Source of the DNA: JAPUME01 sp964605715 | Lineage (GTDB): Bacteria > Acidobacteriota > Terriglobia > UBA7540 > JAPUME01 | DNA length: 18,949 nt | NCBI GenBank assembly: GCA_964605715.1 | Contig: CAZSDV010000045.1 | Span: 1-18,949 of the forward strand | Direction: 5' to 3' | Shown here: positions 8,713-15,577 of the stretch, piece by piece | Layout: every line of letters begins with the position of its first letter | Position numbering within the stretch: position 1 is the first letter of the stretch | Program-made: the position numbers and the translations under genes | The notes under the pieces: generated by a model | The model's input: only the letters and a program-made list of their open reading frames with translations | The model's database searches: none | What the model was told of the DNA's origin: nothing

Positions 8713-8819
8713 GGAACCCATGAATTATGGATTTACATGGGAGGTCACTGGAAGAATAAGACCTGCGCCAACCCATCTTAGGGGCGAACATTGAAATCTG
8801 TCAATGGGAAGCGGTAAAA

Positions 8820-8903
8820 TTTGGACAATTTAAGTAGTATTTAAAAAAAGTGCAAACCTGGGCCCTGGATCCTTGGTTGGCAGTGTTGAAGCTTTTGGAC
8901 AAT
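8820..8903. repeat. 10-bp direct repeat TTTGGACAAT, two copies
   Basis: TTTGGACAAT occurs at 8820-8829 and again at 8894-8903. The copies are 74 bp apart, close to seven turns of the helix, and lie upstream of the peroxidase gene. This could be a paired regulator site or coincidence in A+T-rich DNA. Confidence 0.3.
8827..8855 (-). promoter_or_regulatory. Weak candidate promoter for the cytochrome c peroxidase gene
   Basis: On the minus strand TTGCAC (8855-8850) and TAAATT (8832-8827) are separated by exactly 17 bp. They match the -35 and -10 consensus at 3 and 4 of 6 positions. The -10 hexamer overlaps one copy of the TTTGGACAAT repeat, so a regulator bound there could control it. The match is weak and could be chance. 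Confidence 0.2.
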
Positions 8904-9148
8904 CACCCCTAATTCTCCATTTATGTGACTAAGATATTAAATCTTCGTATTGCCGAAACTCAAGGAAGTAACAGGAGCTCGACAAATGCTCACGTGGATT
9001 CATCATATCTAAAACTGACCACAACAAAGCACAATATTGGATCCAGTGCCAACATTGCCCAGCTCGAGTAATCGCATTGAAGCGTAGACAAGCATGCCAA
9101 TCTTTCCAGGTTTACAACTAAACGCTTCCCTGAGGTTTAACTGGTCAT

Positions 9149-10789
9149 CTATTCGAAAAATTTTTGGGCAATAGGGTAACGACGGCCGACACCGAAAGCT
9201 TTGGTCGTTACCTTTAGGCCCGGCGGCGCCTGCTGACGCTTATATTCAGCCCGGTTCAATTGGTGAACTGTTTTCTGAACCAAATCAGCTTTAAGTCGAT
9301 ACTTTCTTTTAATCTCCTGTGCAGTAAGATTTTCTTCAATATAGGCACGGACGATTGTGTCCAGTACATCGTAGGCAGGCAGCGAATCCTGATCAATCTG
9401 GCCGGGTCGAAGTTCAGCAGAGGGAGGCTTTTCGATGCTAGCATGAGGAATTAACTCCTTGCTGCAATTGATATGCCGAGCCAGCTCATAAACCATCGTC
9501 TTAGGCACATCCGAAATAACCGCTAACCCCCCGGCCATATCGCCGTAAAGTGTACAGTAGCCAGCTGCAAGCTCAGATTTATTTCCCGTGCTTAGGAGTA
9601 ATGCTCCAAACTTATTTGAGAGGGCCATCAGGATATTTCCCCGAATACGAGCTTGTATGTTTTCCTCCGTTGTATCTTCCGGTAGGTCAGCGAAAATGGG
9701 CCCTAGCACCTTAAGATAGGCACTAAAAAGTTGGGTAATAGGAACAACCTGAAGCTTAATTCCTAAATTCCTGGCAAGTACTTCCGCATCCCGTCGACTC
9801 CCCGGAGAAGAATAGGGACCTGGCATGCTAACACCTTGAATATTTCCAGGGTCCAAAGCCTCACTTGCAATGGCCGCAACCACCGAGGAGTCTATCCCGC
9901 CGCTCAGCCCCACAATGACCTTGTTGAAGCCGCACTTTTTCACATAATCTCGCGTTCCCAGAACTAGTGCTTGGAAAATTCCATCAATCTCTGAAGTCGG
10001 TGATGAGTGGATTTCTTGATTTGCACATTTCGTATCAAAGAATACCAGATCCTCTGCAAAGGACCGTGCACGGGCACAAACCTTGCCTTCGGCATTGATA
10101 GCCATACTTGAACCATCAAAGACCAGGCTGTCGTTCCCGCCCACCTGATTAACGTATACCACTGGCAGCTGATATGTTGTAGCCACCTTTCGTAACATCT
10201 CTTCACGGAGCCCGATCTTTTCACCCGAAAAAGGTGAAGCTGCTATGTTGACCAATAAATCTGCTCCCTTTTTTACAGCTTCCTCCACCGGATCACGAAC
10301 ATAAAGACGTTTTTCCCAGAAATTCTTGTCATTCCAGATGTCTTCGCAAATGGTGATTGCTACGTTATGTTGGTGTGTCGGGTAAATGGCACACGAATGG
10401 CCTGGTTCGAAGTAACGACCTTCGTCAAAAACATCGTAAGTTGGAAGGAGGATTTTAGAATAATCGATTAAAACTTTTCCACCCTTTAACAGCGTTGCTA
10501 CATCAGCCGCGGGCTTCCCTCCAGGAGCCTTAAAGGGTCGTGCGTAGCCCAAAAGGATGGCGATGTCGGGTAGTTCTTTTGACAGCCGTATGACTTCCGC
10601 TTCGGCTCGCTCCAGAAAAGTGGCCTTTTCAAGCAGGTCTCGTGGGGGGTAACCACAAATGGCAAGTTCCGGAAAAACAACCCAGTCAGCCCCACATTCA
10701 GCAGCTCGACGGCTGTAGCTGGCAACCTTCTGAGCATTGCCAGAAAAATCACCAACCGTTGTGTTCACCTGCGCTAAAGCTATCTTCAT
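9149..10789 (-). CDS. nadE: Glutamine-dependent NAD+ synthetase
   Basis: NadE catalyses the last step of NAD+ synthesis: amidation of deamido-NAD+ using ammonia released from glutamine, with ATP. The 546 residues hold two domains. The N-terminal nitrilase-type glutaminase has the full catalytic triad: Glu41 in VVFPELAICGYPP, Lys112 in YSKILLP and Cys148 in TICEDIW. The C-terminal synthetase domain has the PP-loop VGLSGGIDSSVVAA (SGGIDSS at 296-302) and STGNKSELAAGYCTLYGDMAGG, which binds ATP and NaAD. Its length fits the compact bacterial form of about 540-560 residues. The ATG at 10789 is supported by MKIALAQVN, the normal opening of the nitrilase domain, although no clear ribosome site precedes it. 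It is transcribed divergently from the gcv operon, with a short inverted repeat just upstream. Confidence 0.96.
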   Translation of the reverse strand: MKIALAQVNTTVGDFSGNAQKVASYSRRAAECGADWVVFPELAICGYPPRDLLEKATFLERAEAEVIRLSKELPDIAILLGYARPFKAPGGKPAADVATLLKGGKVLIDYSKILLPTYDVFDEGRYFEPGHSCAIYPTHQHNVAITICEDIWNDKNFWEKRLYVRDPVEEAVKKGADLLVNIAASPFSGEKIGLREEMLRKVATTYQLPVVYVNQVGGNDSLVFDGSSMAINAEGKVCARARSFAEDLVFFDTKCANQEIHSSPTSEIDGIFQALVLGTRDYVKKCGFNKVIVGLSGGIDSSVVAAIASEALDPGNIQGVSMPGPYSSPGSRRDAEVLARNLGIKLQVVPITQLFSAYLKVLGPIFADLPEDTTEENIQARIRGNILMALSNKFGALLLSTGNKSELAAGYCTLYGDMAGGLAVISDVPKTMVYELARHINCSKELIPHASIEKPPSAELRPGQIDQDSLPAYDVLDTIVRAYIEENLTAQEIKRKYRLKADLVQKTVHQLNRAEYKRQQAPPGLKVTTKAFGVGRRYPIAQKFFE

Positions 10790-10803
10790 TGGCGTTCAAG
10801 CTA

Positions 10804-10821
10804 AACCTTATATCTAAGGTT
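10804..10821. promoter_or_regulatory. Operator-like inverted repeat upstream of nadE
   Basis: AACCTTA at 10804-10810 and TAAGGTT at 10815-10821 are perfect 7-bp arms around a 4-bp centre (TATC). The element lies 15 bp before the nadE start. On the minus strand it contains TATAAG (10812-10807), a 5-of-6 match to a -10 hexamer, though no good -35 is seen. It could be a repressor site over the nadE promoter or a small hairpin in the leader. Confidence 0.35.
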
Positions 10822-10922
10822 ACCATTTCGCACTGGAGCACGAACAATTTCTTCAGGAAATTTCGTGGATAGGAAAAATAATGTCATCGATATTTTTGGT
10901 CATCAAGCACAGCGCCCTGTCC

Positions 10923-10951
10923 TTGACATCTTAAAACCTAATGTGTAGGCT
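10923..10951 (+). promoter_or_regulatory. Promoter of the gcv operon
   Basis: A perfect -35 hexamer TTGACA (10923-10928) is followed after 17 bp by TAGGCT (10946-10951), a 3-of-6 match to the -10 consensus. Transcription would start near 10958, giving a leader of about 50 nt before the gcvT ATG at 11010. The leader is too short for a glycine riboswitch, and none is recognisable in the intergenic region. Confidence 0.5.
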
Positions 10952-11009
10952 ACACCCCACTCAAGGAATTACCTTACGCCAAAATAGGCGAAAGGTTGTT
11001 ACCCGCTCA

Positions 11010-12119
11010 ATGAGGCAATTCAAAGAAAACAGCAGATTTACTCCCCTGTTCCAAACCCATCGATCACTCGGCGCTAAGCTCATTGATTTTGGCGGCTGGT
11101 GCATGCCAGTAGATTACGGGAGCATCACCCAAGAACATCTCGCTGTCCGAACAACCGCTGGACTATTCGATGTTAGTCACATGGGAGAAATTGAGATCTC
11201 TGGGCCGCAAGCTCTGGATCTGGTTCAAGTAATCACAAGTAACGATGCTGCACGACTAAAAAATGGCTCAGCACAATATACCGCCCTAACTCACCCAGAA
11301 GGATCAGCGGTGGACGATTGCGTGGTCCACCGCTTAGAAGAACAAAGATACCTTTTCTGTGTCAATGCCAGCAATACTGAGAAAGATTTTCAATGGATAT
11401 CCAAACATAATGATCTCGATGCCAAAGTTAGTAATGTCTCAGAAGATTATGCCCAGCTAGCTCTGCAGGGACCTCGAGCAGAAAAAATCCTGTCCCCGTT
11501 AATGGAGATGGACCTTTCTTCGTTGCGATATTACAATTTCTCCTTCACTCATTGCTCAGGGATTAGGTGTCTTCTTGCCCGTACCGGCTACAGCGGTGAA
11601 GATGGATTTGAAATTTATGTTTCGCCCACCGATTCTGTCAGGTTGTGGGATACACTACTCCAACAAGGCAGGGGGGACGGGCTCCGCCCAGCAGGCCTTG
11701 GGGCCCGCAACACGCTGCGACTGGAAGCTGGCTATCCTCTCTACGGCCATGAACTAGATGAAAAGATTGGGCTGCTGGAGGCAGGATTAGGATGGATATG
11801 CAAGCTTCAGAAAAAATCGTTCATTGGGAAAGAAGCCCTACTGCATCAAAAAAAGAAGGGATTGCGACGAAAGCTGGTGGGGATAGAGATGGCAAGCCGT
11901 TCCATTGCTCGTGATGGTTACCCACTCTATCTTGGAAAAGAAAAAGTCGGGATCGTGACGAGTGGATCCTTCGCCCCTTTTTTGAAAAAGAATATCGCGC
12001 TTGCCTACATCCCGATACAATACTCAAAGATTCAAACACCCGTCCAAGTAGGTATTCGGTCTCGACGGGAAACTGCATATATCGTTCCTTTGCCTTTCTA
12101 TAAACGGCAAGGACAATAA
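11010..12119 (+). CDS. gcvT: Aminomethyltransferase, glycine cleavage system T protein
   Basis: GcvT takes the aminomethyl group from the lipoyl arm of GcvH and transfers the one-carbon unit to tetrahydrofolate, releasing ammonia. The protein has 369 residues, normal for the family. FTPLFQTHRSLGAKLIDFGGW opens the folate-binding domain in the usual way, then GLFDVSHMGEIEISGP (51-66) and SAVDDCVVHRL (99-109), where Asp102 lies at the place of the catalytic aspartate. LRPAGLGARNTLRLEAGYPLYGHELDE is another strong family block. An in-frame ATG at 10941 adds 23 residues with no homology and falls upstream of the predicted transcription start, so I prefer the ATG at 11010, preceded by AAAGG at 10991-10995. 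First gene of the gcv operon; 37 nt to gcvH. Confidence 0.95.
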   Translation: MRQFKENSRFTPLFQTHRSLGAKLIDFGGWCMPVDYGSITQEHLAVRTTAGLFDVSHMGEIEISGPQALDLVQVITSNDAARLKNGSAQYTALTHPEGSAVDDCVVHRLEEQRYLFCVNASNTEKDFQWISKHNDLDAKVSNVSEDYAQLALQGPRAEKILSPLMEMDLSSLRYYNFSFTHCSGIRCLLARTGYSGEDGFEIYVSPTDSVRLWDTLLQQGRGDGLRPAGLGARNTLRLEAGYPLYGHELDEKIGLLEAGLGWICKLQKKSFIGKEALLHQKKKGLRRKLVGIEMASRSIARDGYPLYLGKEKVGIVTSGSFAPFLKKNIALAYIPIQYSKIQTPVQVGIRSRRETAYIVPLPFYKRQGQ

Positions 12120-12156
12120 GCATCCAGTTTCATTCTGATAGGAACCAGAACTCACT

Positions 12157-12546
12157 ATGTATCCTCCAGAGTTTTTTTACACCAAGCAACACGAATGGGT
12201 CCTTGTAGACACAGATATTGCAACGATTGGAATTACCAATCATGCTCAGAAGGAACTCGGGGACGTCGTTTACGTTGAGTTGCCATTGCCAGGAGGGAAG
12301 ATAACAGCTAAAAAACCCTTTGGCACTGTTGAATCGGTAAAAGCAGTATCAGACATTTATGCACCAGTTTCAGGAACAATCCTTGCGGCCAACAAAAAGC
12401 TACAGGAATCCCCCGAACTGCTTAACAGCCACCCACATGGTGAAGCCTGGCTCCTGAAAATTCAAATGGACAACCGCAGCGAAATTGACAGATTGCTTTC
12501 CGCCAACCAGTATGAGGCTTACCTCAAGGAAGAGAGTGCCAGATAG
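12157..12546 (+). CDS. gcvH: Glycine cleavage system H protein (lipoyl carrier)
   Basis: GcvH carries the aminomethyl intermediate on a lipoyl-lysine between the P, T and L proteins. The 129-residue length is typical. FYTKQHEWVLV and IGITNHAQKELGDVVYVELP form the first part of the barrel; GTVESVKAVSDIYAPVSG contains the lipoylation site, Lys62, followed by the usual LINSHP-like block (LLNSHPHGEAWLLKI). An AGGA ribosome site lies at 12140-12143, slightly far from the ATG. It sits between gcvT and gcvPA with only 3 nt to the latter. No lipoate-attachment gene is nearby. Confidence 0.97.
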   Translation: MYPPEFFYTKQHEWVLVDTDIATIGITNHAQKELGDVVYVELPLPGGKITAKKPFGTVESVKAVSDIYAPVSGTILAANKKLQESPELLNSHPHGEAWLLKIQMDNRSEIDRLLSANQYEAYLKEESAR

Positions 12547-12549
12547 AAA

Positions 12550-13923
12550 ATGCAGTACCTTTCCAACTCCCCTCAAAGCCGAACTCAGATGCTGGAAACA
12601 ATTGGTCGATCAAAGATAGAGGAGCTTTTCTCTCAAATCCCTAAATCCGTACGCTTGGGACGGGCACTTGATCTCCCTGGACCTCTTTCTGAGAAAGAGA
12701 TACTTGATTTTTTCCAAGACGCTGCACATCAAAGTGGGAAAAGTTATACCTCCTTTTTGGGTGGAGGCGCCTACCAACACCACCAGCCTGCCGCGGTAAA
12801 CTCACTCCTATCTCGTGGTGAATTCTTCACGGCATACACACCATACCAAGCTGAAATTTCGCAAGGAACATTGCAGGCAATTTTCGAATTTCAAAGTCTC
12901 ATCTGTCTTTTGACCGGCATGGAAGTTTCAAATGCATCCCTCTACGATGGATCAACGGCCATGACCGAAGCGGTTTTAATGGCTCTCCGCATTACTCGCC
13001 GGCACCGAGTGCTAGTAGCACGCAGTGTTCATCCTGAATATCAGCAGGTCTTGAACACCTACCTTCAGAACTTAGAAGCAGAGGTTGCTGTAACCTCTTT
13101 CTCCACTTCAGGAGAAGTTGACCTCGAGCAATTAGAATCTAGCCTCGCATCTGAACCTGCAGCGGTTGTTATTCAATCTCCAAACTTTTTTGGAATTCTT
13201 GAAGACTGTGACCGGATAGCTAAATTGGTACATGATTACGGTGCCCTTCTAATTGTAAACATCACTGAACCTCTCTCCCTAGCCATCACCAAGCCTCCCG
13301 TAGATGCTGACATTGTTTGTGGAGAAGGACAATCCTTTGGAGTTCCTCTCGCCTTTGGGGGTCCGTACCTTGGTTTCTTGACTACGCGACAGAAATACCT
13401 TCGTCAGATGCCCGGACGATTAATAGGTCAGACCTGTGACACCAAAGGCCGGACCGGGTATGTAATCACACTCGCCAGTCGCGAGCAGCATATACGCCGT
13501 GAAAAAGCTACATCAAATATTTGCACTAATCAGTCTCTATGTGCCCTAACGGCTACGATCTACCTCTGTTTGCTCGGTAAGCATGGGATACGAAAATTGG
13601 CAGAAAATAACCTGGCAAAAGCACACTACACTCTAAACAGCTTAATCCGTATTCCTGGAGTAACCCGCCCTTTTTCTGGCAAGATCTTCAATGAATTTGT
13701 AATTCAGCTGCCAGGAAACCCTCGGTCGGTCCTTAAGGAACTCCAACAGGGAATGATTCTAGGTGGATTGCCGCTGGATAATTTCTACCCAGAACTCCCC
13801 AATGGACTCCTGGTCTGTGCAACCGAGACAGTTAGCAAGAATGCCATCGACCGTATGGGCACAATTTATGAAAAAACCCTGGTCAATGATGGCCCCACTT
13901 TCCAACCCACGGTAGCCCAATGA
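12550..13923 (+). CDS. gcvPA: Glycine dehydrogenase (decarboxylating) subunit 1
   Basis: GcvPA is the N-terminal half of the split P protein; with GcvPB it forms the pyridoxal-phosphate enzyme that decarboxylates glycine and loads the aminomethyl group on GcvH. At 457 residues it has the expected size. It starts as the family does (MQYLSNSPQSRTQMLETIG) and contains YTPYQAEISQGTLQAIFEFQ, NASLYDGSTAMTEAVLMA, and SNICTNQSLCALTATIYL from residue 322. The start codon is 3 nt beyond gcvH, and the stop overlaps the gcvPB start by 4 nt (ATGA), indicating coupled, equimolar translation. The split form is common outside enterobacteria and eukaryotes, where P is one long chain. Confidence 0.96.
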   Translation: MQYLSNSPQSRTQMLETIGRSKIEELFSQIPKSVRLGRALDLPGPLSEKEILDFFQDAAHQSGKSYTSFLGGGAYQHHQPAAVNSLLSRGEFFTAYTPYQAEISQGTLQAIFEFQSLICLLTGMEVSNASLYDGSTAMTEAVLMALRITRRHRVLVARSVHPEYQQVLNTYLQNLEAEVAVTSFSTSGEVDLEQLESSLASEPAAVVIQSPNFFGILEDCDRIAKLVHDYGALLIVNITEPLSLAITKPPVDADIVCGEGQSFGVPLAFGGPYLGFLTTRQKYLRQMPGRLIGQTCDTKGRTGYVITLASREQHIRREKATSNICTNQSLCALTATIYLCLLGKHGIRKLAENNLAKAHYTLNSLIRIPGVTRPFSGKIFNEFVIQLPGNPRSVLKELQQGMILGGLPLDNFYPELPNGLLVCATETVSKNAIDRMGTIYEKTLVNDGPTFQPTVAQ

Positions 13924-15422
13924 GACAAGACAAGTTCAGTCGCTCAGCCCCCCTAAGATCCCATATAACACAAGACGAAGGTTTAATCTTTGAACGATCC
14001 TCGCCCGGAAAGCCTGGCATAACCCTTGCCCCAACTGAGGTTCCTGAAATTGACCCACAGGAGGTTTTGGGCGAAGAAAAAATACGCGAGAAAATTCTTG
14101 GATTTCCCGAAGTGTCCGAATTAGATGTGATCCGCCACTTTACACGTCTCTCGACATGGAATTACGGCGTAGATACGGGTATCTACCCGCTCGGTTCCTG
14201 CACAATGAAATACAATCCGCGCATTAATGAAGTGGTAGCAAATTTGAAGGGGATAGCCACTGATCATCCCTATCAACCACTCGATATATCACAAGGGTGT
14301 CTGAAAATACTCTACGAACTTGAGTATTGCTTGACCGAAATCACAGGAATGGACCGAGTTACTTTCCAGCCTGCGGCGGGGGCGCAAGGTGAATTGACCG
14401 CAATTTTGATGATGCGCGCCTTTCTGGCTGATAAGGGCAGTGCACGCAAGAAAATTCTAGTTCCTGATTCGGCGCATGGCACTAATCCTGCAAGCGTGAC
14501 AATTGCAGGCTACCAGGTTCAGCATCTTAAATCCAACAACCGTGGTTGCATTGACCTGAATCAGTTAGCATCGGCTGTTGATTCTGAAGTCGCTTGTCTA
14601 ATGCTAACAAACCCAAACACGCTCGGAATTTTTGAAGATAAAATCTTGGAAATCAAAGAAATCCTCCACTCCAAAGGTGCTCTTCTATACATGGATGGGG
14701 CAAATATGAACGCGATGGTGGGAATTACTCGTCCAGGGGATTTCGGTGTCGATGCAATGCACTTAAACTTGCACAAAACTTTTTCCACTCCACACGGAGG
14801 TGGTGGACCAGGGTCGGGGCCAGTTGCAGTAAAGCAATTTCTTGAGCCGTATCTGCCATCCCCTACGGTTGAGCGAGGAGAAAATGGGAACTACCTCCTT
14901 AATTCCAACCGACCTAATAGTATCGGACGGGTCCGTGCATACTTCGGAAACTTTGGAATGGTGGCCCGCGCCCTTGCCTATATTTTAGCAAACGGCCCTA
15001 CAGGATTACTGCAGACAACAAAGGATGCCGTTCTCAATTCGAACTACATTCAGGCTCAACTTAAGGAAAGTTATGAGTTAGCCTATGAACAGCCATGCCT
15101 TCATGAATGCGTCTTCTCCGACCGCCGCCAGGCCGACCACGGCGTAAACACCATGGACATTGCTAAACGGCTAATTGACTACGGATTCCACCCTTATACC
15201 ACCGCATTTCCGCTTATCGTCAATGGCGCTCTGATGATTGAGCCTTCTGAGAGCGCAGACCAGCGCGAACTTGATGAGTTTATTCAAGCAATGTTAGCAA
15301 TAGCGGAAGAAGCCAAAAATCAGCCCGAAGTGGTCCGGACTGCACCCCATACAACACGCCTAACAAAACTTGATGAGGTCAAGGCGGCTCGAAAACCAAT
15401 GCTACGCTGGAAACCAGAATGA
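13920..15422 (+). CDS. gcvPB: Glycine dehydrogenase (decarboxylating) subunit 2
   Basis: GcvPB is the catalytic, pyridoxal-phosphate-binding half of the split P protein. The 500-residue length fits. The cofactor lysine is Lys286 in LNLHKTFSTPHGGGGPGSGP. Other family blocks are WNYGVDTGIYPLGSCTMKYNP, FQPAAGAQGELTAILMMRA and DSAHGTNPASVTIAGY. The ATG lies in the stop codon overlap with gcvPA. Last gene of the gcv unit: no gcvL (lpd) follows, so the L protein must be encoded elsewhere, as is usual when it is shared with the 2-oxoacid dehydrogenases. The 155 nt to ilvB contain no strong terminator other than possibly the palindrome at 15527-15554. Confidence 0.97.
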   Translation: MRQDKFSRSAPLRSHITQDEGLIFERSSPGKPGITLAPTEVPEIDPQEVLGEEKIREKILGFPEVSELDVIRHFTRLSTWNYGVDTGIYPLGSCTMKYNPRINEVVANLKGIATDHPYQPLDISQGCLKILYELEYCLTEITGMDRVTFQPAAGAQGELTAILMMRAFLADKGSARKKILVPDSAHGTNPASVTIAGYQVQHLKSNNRGCIDLNQLASAVDSEVACLMLTNPNTLGIFEDKILEIKEILHSKGALLYMDGANMNAMVGITRPGDFGVDAMHLNLHKTFSTPHGGGGPGSGPVAVKQFLEPYLPSPTVERGENGNYLLNSNRPNSIGRVRAYFGNFGMVARALAYILANGPTGLLQTTKDAVLNSNYIQAQLKESYELAYEQPCLHECVFSDRRQADHGVNTMDIAKRLIDYGFHPYTTAFPLIVNGALMIEPSESADQRELDEFIQAMLAIAEEAKNQPEVVRTAPHTTRLTKLDEVKAARKPMLRWKPE

Positions 15423-15495
15423 CGGGCGATTGCATCCATTCCCAAGAGGCCATTTCAAACCTTTAAAAATTATTAAATCCTGCCTATTTCCCCTA

Positions 15496-15524
15496 TTGAC
15501 GCACAAAGGGGGAAGTGTTATCCT
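15496..15524 (+). promoter_or_regulatory. Promoter of the ilvBNC genes
   Basis: TTGACG (15496-15501) and TATCCT (15519-15524) are spaced by exactly 17 bp and match the -35 and -10 consensus at 5 and 4 of 6 positions. Transcription would begin near 15531, inside the first arm of the 28-bp palindrome at 15527-15554. An alternative -10 match, TATACT at 15553-15558, lacks a -35 partner. I see no leader peptide rich in Ile, Val or Leu codons, so classical enterobacterial attenuation is not indicated. Confidence 0.55.
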
Positions 15525-15526
15525 CC

Positions 15527-15554
15527 TAATCCTACCGACCGGTCGGTAGGATTA
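15527..15554. promoter_or_regulatory. Perfect 28-bp palindrome, probable operator of ilvBNC
   Basis: The left half TAATCCTACCGACC (15527-15540) is the exact reverse complement of the right half (15541-15554), with no spacer. It begins 2 bp after the -10 hexamer of the ilvB promoter and ends 23 bp before the ilvB ATG. The core ACCGACC/GGTCGGT resembles sites bound by dimeric helix-turn-helix repressors such as TetR-family proteins. In RNA it could also form a 12-bp stem with a CCGG loop, followed by ATACTTTT. It may therefore serve as a 5' stabilising hairpin or as a weak terminator of the gcv operon. No regulator gene is present in the window. Confidence 0.7.
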
Positions 15555-15577
15555 TACTTTTGCAATTGGCTACGCCC

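Larger units (their letters stand above)
8713..9148. other. Non-coding stretch between cytochrome c peroxidase and nadE
   Basis: In these roughly 436 bp I see no coding frame of convincing length on either strand and no RNA gene. It should contain the promoter of the peroxidase and the 3' end of the nadE transcript. Visible small signals are the TTTGGACAAT direct repeat and a weak minus-strand promoter candidate, both listed separately, plus a short CATTG/CAATG inverted repeat near 8790-8807. Confidence 0.6.

Noticed and set aside
10941..11009. N-terminal extension of gcvT from the ATG at 10941
   Set aside because: It overlaps the promoter core and adds residues not found in GcvT; the ATG at 11010 is better supported.
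10860..11009. Glycine riboswitch upstream of the gcv operon
   Set aside because: The predicted leader is only about 50 nt, and I see no tandem aptamer pattern in the intergenic region.
15527..15554. Palindrome as a mobile-element end or attachment site
   Set aside because: There is one copy only, with no transposase, integrase or target duplication nearby, and its place at the ilvB promoter explains it better.
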